DNA from: Mycobacterium sp. GA-1841
GTDB taxonomy: Bacteria > Actinomycetota > Actinomycetes > Mycobacteriales > Mycobacteriaceae
Length of the DNA stretch: 58,355 nucleotides
Assembly (NCBI RefSeq): GCF_001954135.1
Contig: NZ_MBEQ01000057.1
Coordinates: 1 to 58,355 of the forward strand
Reading direction: 5' to 3'
Shown here: in pieces, positions 28,855-37,223 of the stretch
Numbering within the stretch: the first letter of the stretch is position 1
Layout: the number at the start of each line of letters is the position of its first letter
Notes under the pieces: generated by a model
Seen by the model: the letters and a program-made list of their open reading frames with translations, nothing else
What the model was told of the DNA's origin: nothing
Databases searched by the model: none
Made by a program: the position numbers and the translations under genes

Positions 28855-30022
28855 CGTCCTTCTCCCGGTCGTCCTCGCGGCCCAGCCGTTTCTGTACCCA
28901 GGTCACGAGCCGTCGCCATGGACTCGGGCCGGCGTGTTCGGGTTCGGTGGTGTCGAGCTCGACGCCCTTGAAGACAGCCAGGTACACGCTGACGGTGGTG
29001 ACGATGATGATCATCAGCACCGGCCCGATCACCAGGCCGAAGAAGCCGAACATCGCGATCCCGGAGAACACCGCCAGCAGCATCAGCGCGGGGTCCAGTC
29101 GGGCCGCCTTGGGCACCAGCCATGGACGCAGCAGGTTGTCGATGTTGGTGACCACCACGAGGTGGAACGCCACCACGAAGATGCCGCCGATGACGTTGCC
29201 GAAGAACATCATTCCGATGCCGAACGGGATCGTGACGATGCCGCCGCCGAGCGGGATCACCGACAGCGCGGTCAGCAGGATCGCGAACACGAAGAAGCCG
29301 TTGTGGAAGCCGGCGATGTAGATCGAGATCGCGCCGGCCACACCCTGACAGAGCGCGATCACGAACTGCCCCTTGACCGTTCCCTTCACCATGGCGCCGG
29401 TCTTGGCCAGGTACAGGTCGGTGATGTCCTCACCGAGGGGGTTGAGCCGACGGATGAGGGTGGCCATCTCGTCGTTTTTCACCAGCATCGAGATGAACAC
29501 GTACAGGAAGATGATCGCCGAGGTGATCGCGCCGACCATCCCGCCGACCGCGCCCTGCAGGATGCCGAGCAGCCATTCGCCGACATGCTGGGAAAGCTTG
29601 ACCACGGTGTCGCGCAACGAATCCGCGGTGAGATGGATGTCCAGGAACGGTACCCGCGCCAGCAGCGAGTTGACCAGTTCGAGGCCGCGGTCACCGAGGG
29701 TGCTGACGTCGGTGTCGGCGATCCAGGTGCTCACCGTGTTGACGATCTGGGTGATCTGCACGATCGCCATGAACACCACCAGGGCGACGGGGATGATCAC
29801 CATGAGGATGGCGACCAACACCGTCAGCGTGGCCGAGAAACCGGTGCCCAGGCGTCGGTGAAATCGTTGGTAGAGCGGGGTGAACAGGTATGCACCGACC
29901 GCGGCCATCACGATCAGGACGAAGAAGCTGCGCAGAAAGTAGGCACCCAGCAACACTGCCAACACCGTGACGACCGCCAGGGCCCGCTTCTGGGTGACGG
30001 TGAACTGGTTTTCCATTGGCAC
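28832..30022 (-). CDS. AI-2E family transporter
   Basis: A 396-residue protein with about seven or eight spans in the AI-2E/PerM pattern: paired N-terminal spans, a long amphipathic loop (residues 90-150), then clustered spans with FAILLTALSVIPLGGGIVTIPFG and the C-terminal LVIGPVLMIIIVTTVSVYL. The charged tail (RLGREDDREKDAKRSAAE) is cytoplasmic. Family members include small-molecule exporters and Na+/H+ antiporters, so the substrate is open. It matches Rv1101c. ATG 30016 is an equally good start. Confidence 0.85.
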   Translation of the reverse strand: MPMENQFTVTQKRALAVVTVLAVLLGAYFLRSFFVLIVMAAVGAYLFTPLYQRFHRRLGTGFSATLTVLVAILMVIIPVALVVFMAIVQITQIVNTVSTWIADTDVSTLGDRGLELVNSLLARVPFLDIHLTADSLRDTVVKLSQHVGEWLLGILQGAVGGMVGAITSAIIFLYVFISMLVKNDEMATLIRRLNPLGEDITDLYLAKTGAMVKGTVKGQFVIALCQGVAGAISIYIAGFHNGFFVFAILLTALSVIPLGGGIVTIPFGIGMMFFGNVIGGIFVVAFHLVVVTNIDNLLRPWLVPKAARLDPALMLLAVFSGIAMFGFFGLVIGPVLMIIIVTTVSVYLAVFKGVELDTTEPEHAGPSPWRRLVTWVQKRLGREDDREKDAKRSAAE

Positions 30023-30079
30023 CTTCCCGCCGTTGGCCTGACCCTATCGTCACGCTGGCGTGACAGTGGGCATTGAGCG

Positions 30080-30916
30080 TCACTCCAGCGTGACGCTGGA
30101 GCCCGGGCCGTGGGCGGATTGACTGGCCCGCTGCGAGGCGACGAAGCGCATGGAGAGGCGCTGCATCAGACCGGGCGCCAGCCGGGCGAACACCCACGAG
30201 GCATGGGCGCGACGGGGTTTGACGAGGATGGCCTTGTTACCGGCGATGGCGCGCAAGGTGTCGGCGGCCAGCCGGTCGGCATCGTAGGCGGTCTTGACGC
30301 CTTGGCCCTGCAGGAAGTAATCACGCCCGATGAAGCCGCCGACCGCGCCCTTGTCCAGGATCGGGGTCTCGACGGCGGCCGGGCACACCGCGAGCACACC
30401 GACGCCGTGGGCCGCTGCCTCTGAGCGCAGCGCCAAGGACAGCCCGACCACGGCATGCTTGGTCATCACATAGCTGGTCAGCTGACCCGCGGCGGCCAGG
30501 CCCGCCATCGAGGCGGTGTTGACGATGTGGCCGTGGCCCTGCCGGATCATCTGCGGATACGCTGCGGCCACACCGTGCACCACCCCGCGGACGTTGACGT
30601 CGATGATGGCGTTCCACTGGTCCAGCGTCAGCAGTTCGGTGTCACCGCCCCAGACGATGCCGGCATTGTTGAACATGAGGTCGAGCCGGCCGGCCCGCGC
30701 GACGACCCCGTCGACGGCATCCTGCACGGCGGCCGCGTCGGTGACATCGAGGCGGGCGGAGCGGGCGCCGAGCCCCGCGGCGGTGGCAGCGGCGGCGTCG
30801 GCGTCGATGTCGGTGCACAACACCTCGGCCCCGGCGGCGACGAGCGCGCGGCACAGGGCCGCCCCGATGCCCGATCCGGCGCCGGTGACGATCGCCTGCT
30901 TACCGGCGAGGTTCAT
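30080..30916 (-). CDS. Short-chain dehydrogenase/reductase (last gene of a three-gene operon)
   Basis: A 278-residue classical SDR. Cofactor motif TGAGSGIGAALCRAL with CTDIDAD after the second strand suggests NAD(H) preference. NNAG, a catalytic Ser in NTASMAGL, and SYVMTKHAVV in place of the usual YxxSK (Y-VMT-K) are present. The C-terminal extension VFARLAPGLMQRLSMRFV may be membrane-associated. It overlaps the upstream SDR gene by ATGA and ends the operon. The substrate is unknown. Confidence 0.82.
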   Translation of the reverse strand: MNLAGKQAIVTGAGSGIGAALCRALVAAGAEVLCTDIDADAAAATAAGLGARSARLDVTDAAAVQDAVDGVVARAGRLDLMFNNAGIVWGGDTELLTLDQWNAIIDVNVRGVVHGVAAAYPQMIRQGHGHIVNTASMAGLAAAGQLTSYVMTKHAVVGLSLALRSEAAAHGVGVLAVCPAAVETPILDKGAVGGFIGRDYFLQGQGVKTAYDADRLAADTLRAIAGNKAILVKPRRAHASWVFARLAPGLMQRLSMRFVASQRASQSAHGPGSSVTLE

Positions 30917-31674
30917 CCCTGCGCCAGCTTCATCACATGGCCGAGGACGTCCGGGTAGCGCTTGAGGTGCGCGCCGCCGTTGAGGTCGAGCACCTCGCCG
31001 GTCAGCCACGACGCCTGCGGTGAGCACACGAACACCACCGCGGCGGCGATGTCCTCGGGCTCTCCGGTGCGGCCCAGTGCGGTGTTCTCGACGTACTCCT
31101 CGACTACGCCGGGAATCATGGCCGCCGGGTCGGTCAGCGGGGTTTTCACGAATCCCGGGGCAATCGCGTTGACCCGGATACCGCGCGGCCCGAGCTCGAG
31201 CGCGGCCACCTGGGTGAGCATGGACAACCCGGCCTTGGCCGCGCAGTAGGCGCTCATGCCGGCCGCAGGCTGACGCCCGTTCAACGACGAGATCGACACC
31301 AGCACCCCGCCTTCGGGCAGATGCCGTCCGGCGTGCTTGGCGACGACGAACCCGCCGTTGAGGCAGACGTCGATCACGGCGCGGAAATCCTCGACCGGCA
31401 TGTCGGTGATCAGCCCGACGTTGCTGAATCCCGCGCAGTTGAGCACGACGTCGACCGGGCCGACTGCGGCGAACAGTGCCTCCACCGAGGCTTCGTCGGT
31501 GACGTCGACGTAGTGACTGTCGTGGCCGGCACCCAGCTGGCCGGCCCGGGCCCCGGCCCCGTCGGCGTCCCGGTCGGCCACCACGATGCGGCAGCCGTCG
31601 GCCGCCAGTGCCTGCGCGCTGGCCCACCCGATTCCCGAGGCCCCGCCGATGACGACGGTTGTCCGCGCGCTCAC
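30913..31674 (-). CDS. Short-chain dehydrogenase/reductase (middle gene of the operon)
   Basis: A 253-residue classical SDR of the FabG/cyclohexanol-dehydrogenase type. GGASGIGWASAQAL cofactor motif, VADRDAD (NAD-type acidic residue), NCAG, catalytic SISSLNG, AYCAAKAGLSML (YxxxK), and PGFVKTPLTDPA are all visible. The GTG at 31674 is preferred as it gives the normal SDR N-terminus and overlaps the upstream stop by 4 bases. The substrate is not determinable. Confidence 0.84.
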   Translation of the reverse strand: MSARTTVVIGGASGIGWASAQALAADGCRIVVADRDADGAGARAGQLGAGHDSHYVDVTDEASVEALFAAVGPVDVVLNCAGFSNVGLITDMPVEDFRAVIDVCLNGGFVVAKHAGRHLPEGGVLVSISSLNGRQPAAGMSAYCAAKAGLSMLTQVAALELGPRGIRVNAIAPGFVKTPLTDPAAMIPGVVEEYVENTALGRTGEPEDIAAAVVFVCSPQASWLTGEVLDLNGGAHLKRYPDVLGHVMKLAQG

Positions 31675-32750
31675 GCTTGGCTCCCGTCGGGTCGGTGGTC
31701 GCCCCACTTCTTGTCGATGGCATTCCACACGTCGGCGTATCGCCCGGGATAGTCCTTGTAGGCGGACTTCGACCGGAGGAACGCCCGGATCAGCGGGGCG
31801 ACCAGACCGATCGGGAACCGTTTCCACCCGGCCCTCGCCCTGGTGTCGGCCAGCAACTGCGGCCAGCTGTGGTGCTGGAATCCGAGCACTTCCTGCGCAC
31901 GGCTGCTGTCCATCCAGTCAGTGGCGAACCAGGCCGCGTCATCGTCGGGGTTTCCGGGCCGGCCGGCGGGCAGCCCGCCTTTGACTCCCATGGCGGCCGC
32001 CGCCTGCGAACCGACCGAGGCCTGCGTGTGGCGGTGTGTCTCGGAATCACCGCCGATCAGGAACACTTCGTGGTTGGCGGTTGTGGTCGGGACGGTGGTG
32101 GCCGCGACGAACGCGGCCGCAACGTCGCGCACGTCGACGGTCTGCAGCCGACCGTCGGCGGGCAGCACGCTCTCGAACGAGATGAGGTCGACGTCCATGT
32201 CGAGACTGAACTCGGAGCTCATCACCCCGCCGAGGCGCAGGATCAGCCAGTCCAGCGTGCTGGCCCGCACCAGTGCTTCGGCCTCGACCTTGTGCGCGCC
32301 GTAGATGTCGGACGGATTGACCGGGGTGTCGGGCGTCAGCACGCCGTCGATGTGGTGTGGATTGCGGGCCCCGTAGACCGCGATGCTGGAGGCCTGGACG
32401 AACCGCGGCGGATTCGGCTGTGCTTCGGCGGCGCGCAGTAGTGCGGCGGTCGCCTCGACGTTGACCTTGCGGGCCAGCCCTCGGCGCATGTAGCAGAACG
32501 GCGGGATGATGGCGGCGAGGTGGATGACGGCGGCCGGGGCGACGGTCGCCATCAGCTGATCGACCGCGGCCGAATCCGTCAGATCGGCCCAGCGCACCTG
32601 TACCGCGGCCGGGAGCGCGGCTGCCGCCTTGCGGTTGGCCGGCACGTCGAGATCGGTCGCGACCACGTCGCGCCCGCCGGCAGCCAGAGCCTTCACCACG
32701 GCGGAGCCCACCAAGCCAAAAGCTCCGGTGACCAAAACAGCGTCGGACAT
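31671..32750 (-). CDS. NAD-dependent epimerase/dehydratase (first gene of the operon)
   Basis: A 359-residue extended SDR. The N-terminal Rossmann motif is TGAFGLVGSAVVKAL, and the catalytic YGAHK follows (SDIYGAHKVEAEALV, YxxxK). LRLGGVMSS and the C-terminal lobe are typical of sugar epimerases and 3-beta-HSD-like enzymes. A strong GAGGAGG lies 3 bases before the ATG and favours it over the earlier in-frame ATG at 32777. It overlaps the next gene by GTGA. All three operon genes encode Rossmann dehydrogenases, so a multi-step oxidation pathway is likely. Confidence 0.8.
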   Translation of the reverse strand: MSDAVLVTGAFGLVGSAVVKALAAGGRDVVATDLDVPANRKAAAALPAAVQVRWADLTDSAAVDQLMATVAPAAVIHLAAIIPPFCYMRRGLARKVNVEATAALLRAAEAQPNPPRFVQASSIAVYGARNPHHIDGVLTPDTPVNPSDIYGAHKVEAEALVRASTLDWLILRLGGVMSSEFSLDMDVDLISFESVLPADGRLQTVDVRDVAAAFVAATTVPTTTANHEVFLIGGDSETHRHTQASVGSQAAAAMGVKGGLPAGRPGNPDDDAAWFATDWMDSSRAQEVLGFQHHSWPQLLADTRARAGWKRFPIGLVAPLIRAFLRSKSAYKDYPGRYADVWNAIDKKWGDHRPDGSQA

Positions 32751-33148
32751 AGGCCTCCTCGCTAGAACGTGTTGCAACCCTAGCGAACGGCAGTGTGGTG
32801 TGTGTCACCGCGATCCGACCCGTTTTCGACGGTGCTAAATGGGCTGTTAGCCGATCGGTGCTCAGCAACGGGTGCAGACCCGTGGTACTGGGCCGGTACC
32901 GGCCGAGGCGAATGTTGCTGCCGTTGCCTCAAAAGCATTCGTCAATGGCGCCGTCGCGAGTTAAGTGTGACCGGGAACACGGAACGGTAGGTACTGTGAT
33001 CCGTTTGCCGGAATGGCCGTCATCGCCGAATTTGGATATTTGCCCGAGACCTATGCAAGGTGTGGCTGTAGGTATCGATGAAAATGAGCCAATCGCAGGC
33101 GTTTGTGATGTACTCGGTTGCACGCGTCAGCAATTGGGGAGGTGTGTG
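32751..33148. other. 398-base divergent intergenic region, relatively AT-rich
   Basis: No convincing gene. It must hold the promoter of the minus-strand oxidoreductase operon and that of the plus-strand gene at 33149. A TACTGT (about 32992-32997) is a possible -10 for the latter, leaving a leader of about 150 bases. The frame of the 33149 gene stays open leftwards to 32795, but that extension has no family-like character. Confidence 0.4.
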
Positions 33149-33424
33149 ATGTCCGAAGACGTCGTGACAGGGGTTAACGACAGTGACTCCGGTGAAATTG
33201 CCGGAGAGGTTGCTGTGGGTTCCTCGGTGGTCGTTTATCCCGGAACTGACGACGAGCTGCATGGCGAGGTCGTCGAAGATTTTGCCGACCTGGCCGGTAC
33301 TGCGGTCGAGGTCGCTGGGGAACGAATTGTCGGGCCCGCGCGGCGATGGGCGGTAAACCTCGACGACGGCGGCTTGGTGTTCGTCGACGACGACAGCATC
33401 GCGCTCGCCACCCAAGACGCCTGA
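33149..33424 (+). CDS. Small acidic protein of unknown function
   Basis: A 91-residue, strongly acidic protein. After a disordered N-terminus (MSEDVVTGVNDSDSGEIAGE) comes a likely small beta-barrel (VGSSVVVYPGTDDELHGEVVEDFADL, ending NLDDGGLVFVDDDSIAL), reminiscent of SH3-like modules that bind partners. No catalytic motif is present. GGGGAGG lies 6 bases before the ATG and decides this start over longer open-frame options. It ends 12 bases from the convergent P450. I do not recognise the family. Confidence 0.65.
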   Translation: MSEDVVTGVNDSDSGEIAGEVAVGSSVVVYPGTDDELHGEVVEDFADLAGTAVEVAGERIVGPARRWAVNLDDGGLVFVDDDSIALATQDA

Positions 33425-33436
33425 TCTCGCGGTAGT

Positions 33437-34636
33437 TCACCGCAGGCTCAGCGGAAGCTGACGTAACCGCCGCACCAGCAGGCTGGGCTGCCACTCGGTG
33501 ACGCCGGCCGGACGTATCGTGCGGCCGTCGGCAAGCAGTGCCGACACCACGATGCGCGCTTCGAGGCGTGCCAGTGCCGCACCGAGGCAGAAGTGACTTC
33601 CCTTGCCGAAGGCCAAGTGCTGCTTGATATTCGGACGATTCAGTCGAAGTTCGTCTGGAGCCTCGAACACCGCTGGGTCACGGTTGGCTGCTCCCCACAA
33701 CAGCAGCAGATGTGCGTCTTCGGGCACCGTGACGCCAGACAGCTCGGTATCGCTCAGCACGTGCCGGTAATGGCCCCGAAACGGGGACTCGACCCGCAAC
33801 ACCTCCTCCAGGAACGGCGCGATCAGGGCCGGTTCGCACCGCAGCCGCTCGACGACGTCGGGCCGACGGCTCAAGATCCAGACCGCGCTGCCGATCAACG
33901 ATGCCGTGGATTCTCCGCCTGCACCGACCAGCTGGATCAGCATCGGCACCGCTACATCGGGCGACAGACGGTCAGCCGCACAGTGGACCGCCAGGTCCCC
34001 GAGCAGGTTTTCGCCCGGGTTTGCCAACGCTTCACCGAATCGTTCGGTCAGGTAACCGCCGAGTTCGACCGCGGCGATCCCCGACGCCGTCAGTTGCTCC
34101 GTGTCGACGAGCCCATCGAGCAGTTGGGTGATGGCGTACGCCCAGCTCACCAACCGTTCGACGTCGTCGGACGGCAACCCGAGGACGCGTGCGACCACCA
34201 GCATCGGCAACCGGTCGGCCACAGTCTCCATCCAGTCGAACTGCGAACCCGCCCCCGCCAACAGATCGACGGCCGACTCGGCGATGAAGGGCTCCAGCTC
34301 GATCAGGCGTTTGGCGGCCATCCGGGGCAGCACCGTCTTGCGATGGGCGGCATGTACCGGGTCGTCGGCGGTGGCCAGCACGCGGATCGGGGCACCCGGC
34401 TCGCCCATGCCGAACGCGGCGACGGTGCCGTCGGGCTGGGACCACATCGTGGCGGTCAGATTCGACGACAATTCCGCGACGCGCGCCGTGGCCTCGATGA
34501 CGGCGTCGTACGCACTCACCACGAAGAACGGCGAGTCTCCGACCCGCGCCACCGGCGCCTCGGCACGCAACCGGTCATAGAGCGGATAGGGATCCTGGAG
34601 GCAGGCCGGCTCGAACAATTCGTGTGCCAGAAGCAT
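33437..34636 (-). CDS. Cytochrome P450
   Basis: A 399-residue soluble bacterial P450. I-helix LVGAGGESTASLIG (oxygen-activation groove, Thr present), K-helix ExxR in EEVLRVES, and the heme motif FGKGSHFCLGAALAR with Cys350 as thiolate ligand. It needs ferredoxin and a reductase, which are not adjacent. The ATG at 34636 begins MLLAHELFEP; the open frame continues upstream, but only antisense to the TetR gene. The divergent TetR gene is a likely regulator. The substrate is unknown. Confidence 0.88.
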   Translation of the reverse strand: MLLAHELFEPACLQDPYPLYDRLRAEAPVARVGDSPFFVVSAYDAVIEATARVAELSSNLTATMWSQPDGTVAAFGMGEPGAPIRVLATADDPVHAAHRKTVLPRMAAKRLIELEPFIAESAVDLLAGAGSQFDWMETVADRLPMLVVARVLGLPSDDVERLVSWAYAITQLLDGLVDTEQLTASGIAAVELGGYLTERFGEALANPGENLLGDLAVHCAADRLSPDVAVPMLIQLVGAGGESTASLIGSAVWILSRRPDVVERLRCEPALIAPFLEEVLRVESPFRGHYRHVLSDTELSGVTVPEDAHLLLLWGAANRDPAVFEAPDELRLNRPNIKQHLAFGKGSHFCLGAALARLEARIVVSALLADGRTIRPAGVTEWQPSLLVRRLRQLPLSLR

Positions 34637-34755
34637 TTGCCCAGGTTGAACGGCTGCCTCCGGAGGAGTCAACGGGCTCGCCAGAGGTTGATAACCCGCG
34701 CTCGACAGGTGGATGCGCGACTGTCTCAGGGGCTCGGGCTGACCTGCGGACCAGA

Positions 34756-34781
34756 TGAGATATTCAGCTGATTTTGTCTCA
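34756..34781. promoter_or_regulatory. Possible TetR operator between the P450 and TetR genes
   Basis: An 8-bp palindrome TCAGCTGA (34764-34771) is flanked by TGAGA (34756) and TCTCA (34777), forming an imperfect dyad in the divergent promoter region. Confidence 0.3.
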
Positions 34782-34789
34782 AGGTGCGA

Positions 34790-34795
34790 TAAATT
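34790..34795 (+). promoter_or_regulatory. -10 element of the TetR gene
   Basis: TAAATT ends 6 bases before the GTG at 34802, a probable leaderless start. Confidence 0.45.
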
Positions 34796-34801
34796 GTCGT
34801 T

Positions 34802-35359
34802 GTGTCTCCGGGGCGGACGGACTGGCTGGTCGGTGGAGATCGACGTGCCGAGGCCGCCGAGCGCATCTATGCCGCGGCCGCAGAGATGGCCGCGCGTGAC
34901 GGCCTCGACACACTCGACATCGATGCACTGGCCGCGCGCGTGCACTGCTCTCGGGCGACGGTGTACCGGCATGCGGGCGGTAAAGCGCAGATCCGCGATG
35001 CGGTGCTGGCCCGGCTGGCCGCCAAGATCGTCGGGGAGATCCGTGAGCGGGTCGACGGGCTGACCGGGGCGCAGCGCGTGCTCACCGCGGTGACCGTGGC
35101 GCTGCAACTCATCCGGGCCGACCCGATGTTCGGCCTGCTGCTGAGCTCACTGCGCAGTGGCGGTGGCATAGCGGCCGATCTGGCCCGCTCACCGGTGCCG
35201 ACCACGTTCGCCACCGAGCTCAGCGGGCTGGGTGAGGACGATCCGGTGGCTGCGGCCTGGATTGTGCGACTGGTGTTGTCACTGTTGGTCTGGCCGGGCG
35301 CCGACGAGGCCGCCGAACTGGAAATGCTGAGCCGCTTCGTCGGCCCAGCGTTCGGCTGA
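34802..35359 (+). CDS. TetR-family transcriptional regulator
   Basis: A 185-residue regulator. The N-terminal HTH is LDIDALAARVHCSRATVYRHAGGK (recognition helix SRATVYRH), followed by an all-helical ligand domain. It is divergent from the P450 gene across 165 bases containing a dyad, so it probably controls the P450 and itself. The GTG start follows a -10 at leaderless spacing. It ends 7 bases from the convergent FGE gene. The ligand is unknown. Confidence 0.85.
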   Translation: MSPGRTDWLVGGDRRAEAAERIYAAAAEMAARDGLDTLDIDALAARVHCSRATVYRHAGGKAQIRDAVLARLAAKIVGEIRERVDGLTGAQRVLTAVTVALQLIRADPMFGLLLSSLRSGGGIAADLARSPVPTTFATELSGLGEDDPVAAAWIVRLVLSLLVWPGADEAAELEMLSRFVGPAFG

Positions 35360-35366
35360 ACGGCAC

Positions 35367-36314
35367 TCAGTTGCGGCGCACGCACCGAAAACCGATGTGG
35401 CTCATACCCGTATCCACCATCTGCGGTCGCCGGGCCGCCGGGCGGTAGCGCATGCAGTAACTGTCGGCACACAGGAACGAACCGCCCTTGATCACCCGAC
35501 GAGCGATCTGGAACTGCGGCTGATTCGGGTCGTACGTATCGGCCGCGCAACAGGGTGTGGTGGGGCGGTCCTGGCCGTACCAGTCGGCGGTCCATTCCCA
35601 GACGTTGCCGGCCATGTCGAACAACCCGTAACCGTTGGGTTCGAAGCTTCCCACCGGTTTCGTTGTGCCATAGCCGGTTTCGGGAAGATACGGGAACTCG
35701 CCGTGCCAATAATTCGCGAGGCGTTGCCCGGGGTGCTCGGGTTCGTCACCCCACGTATAGGACGCACCGACCAGACCGCCACGGGCCGCGATCTCCCACT
35801 CGTCCTCGGTCGGGAGTTGCAGCCCGGCCCAGTCCGCATATGCCGCGGCGTCTTCGAAGGCGATGTGCACGACCGGATGGTGTTCGCGACCTTTCAGCGA
35901 CGATCGTGGCCCGCGAGGATGGTTCCAACAGGCGCCGGGAGTCCAGGCCCACCACAGGTTGATGTGCCGCAGATCCACCGGGCCGGCGGTGCGCCGGAAC
36001 ACCATGGACCCGGGCACCAGGTTTTCCACTTGCGCGCCGGGAAAGTCGTCCGGATCGACCGGTCGTTCGGCGACCGTGACATAACCGGTGGCCTCCACGA
36101 ACGTGGCGTACTCGACATTGGTCACCTGATGACGCTGAATCCAGAATCCCGGTGTGCTCGCCTCCCGCGCCGGGGCTTCCTCCGGATAGTGCGCGTCAGA
36201 GCCCAGAACGGTTGTCTGCGCCGGAATCCAGACCAGATCGGCAGCTGTCATCGATCGACTCTGCGGTGCGGGTAGGGAGTACTCGTAATTTTGCGCCCTG
36301 GACGCAGAACCCAT
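35367..36314 (-). CDS. Formylglycine-generating enzyme
   Basis: A 315-residue FGE-sulfatase fold protein. VPGSMVFRR, LPTEDEWEIAARGG, PVGSFEPNGYGLFDMAGNVWEWTADWY, and the copper-binding catalytic pair C282/C287 in GGSFLCADSYCMRYR are all present. FGE oxidises a sulfatase Cys to formylglycine with O2. It is the last gene of an operon with two sulfatases, 15 bases after the HAD gene, so its clients are almost certainly adjacent. M. tuberculosis Rv0712 is the well-studied orthologue family. Confidence 0.92.
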   Translation of the reverse strand: MGSASRAQNYEYSLPAPQSRSMTAADLVWIPAQTTVLGSDAHYPEEAPAREASTPGFWIQRHQVTNVEYATFVEATGYVTVAERPVDPDDFPGAQVENLVPGSMVFRRTAGPVDLRHINLWWAWTPGACWNHPRGPRSSLKGREHHPVVHIAFEDAAAYADWAGLQLPTEDEWEIAARGGLVGASYTWGDEPEHPGQRLANYWHGEFPYLPETGYGTTKPVGSFEPNGYGLFDMAGNVWEWTADWYGQDRPTTPCCAADTYDPNQPQFQIARRVIKGGSFLCADSYCMRYRPAARRPQMVDTGMSHIGFRCVRRN

Positions 36315-36329
36315 GACCTCGGCAGTCGC

Positions 36330-37223
36330 TCACCCAAAGATCGTCGTCCAATCGTCCCGCATGCTCGCCACGGTCCAGCTGCGCTCGACGGCGAGTGCCA
36401 GCGCCTTCTCCGCGCCCGCGGTGTAGTCGAATTCGCGGTCGGCATCGTCGTGGCGCACCAGCATGCTCAGCGTGGGTCCGGTGCCGGCACTGACGTATTC
36501 GAGCATTTCGATGTCGCCATTGGAGTTACCGACGGCGAAGATCGGACGCCGGCCGATCCTGCCCCAGATACGCACCGCTTTCGTCGGACCATCGTTGAGG
36601 AACTCCGGTGTGGCGGTCGTCTTGAGGTTGCCGTCGACGAAATCCAAACCCACCGAACTCCCGATCACCCGTTCCGGTGGGATGCCGTACATCGAGACCG
36701 TCACCGGCCGCATGAAATCTCGGCCGCCGCCGGAGACGATGTAGCAGGTGAATCCGTTGGCCTCCAGATGCCGCAACAACTCGACCATCGGTGAATACCC
36801 GCAGGTGGTGTACGGCCGGACCAGGCTCGGGTGCACCGCTTCGGCGAAGAACTCCTTGATCCGGCCGGCGTGCTCTTCGACCGTCAGCCCGGCGTACGCC
36901 GAGAGTATGCCCCCGGCAAGCACTTTGAGGTCCGAGTCGTCGCCGTTGTAGTGCTTGGTGACGGCGTCACCGAACCATTCGAGATCGCCGGCGGCGGCTG
37001 CGGTATACGGCTGCCGAGCGGCCAGAGCGGGGTCGTCGGCGGCCTGTGCGGCCAGTCGGCGCACCAGAAAGTCCAGCTGGATGTAGGCCGGCTTCTCACA
37101 CCACAGCGTGCCGTCGTTGTCGAACACCGCGACGCGATCCTCAGGTGCGACCTCGGTGCCGGCCCGGTCCACGAACTCGACGATCGCCGACTTCGTAACC
37201 CCGTCTTTCCATGACTCCAGCAC
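36330..37223 (-). CDS. HAD-superfamily phosphatase-like protein
   Basis: A 297-residue HAD hydrolase. Motif I VFDNDGTLW (nucleophile Asp plus acid/base Asp), motif II SGGGRDFMRP, and motif IV GNSNGDIEML are intact, so it should be active. It resembles phosphoserine-phosphatase-like members. It begins with a GTG directly abutting the TAA of the upstream sulfatase gene (TAAGTG), with no gap, implying coupled translation. Its role beside sulfatases is unclear; processing of a phosphorylated product is possible. Confidence 0.82.
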   Translation of the reverse strand: MLESWKDGVTKSAIVEFVDRAGTEVAPEDRVAVFDNDGTLWCEKPAYIQLDFLVRRLAAQAADDPALAARQPYTAAAAGDLEWFGDAVTKHYNGDDSDLKVLAGGILSAYAGLTVEEHAGRIKEFFAEAVHPSLVRPYTTCGYSPMVELLRHLEANGFTCYIVSGGGRDFMRPVTVSMYGIPPERVIGSSVGLDFVDGNLKTTATPEFLNDGPTKAVRIWGRIGRRPIFAVGNSNGDIEMLEYVSAGTGPTLSMLVRHDDADREFDYTAGAEKALALAVERSWTVASMRDDWTTIFG

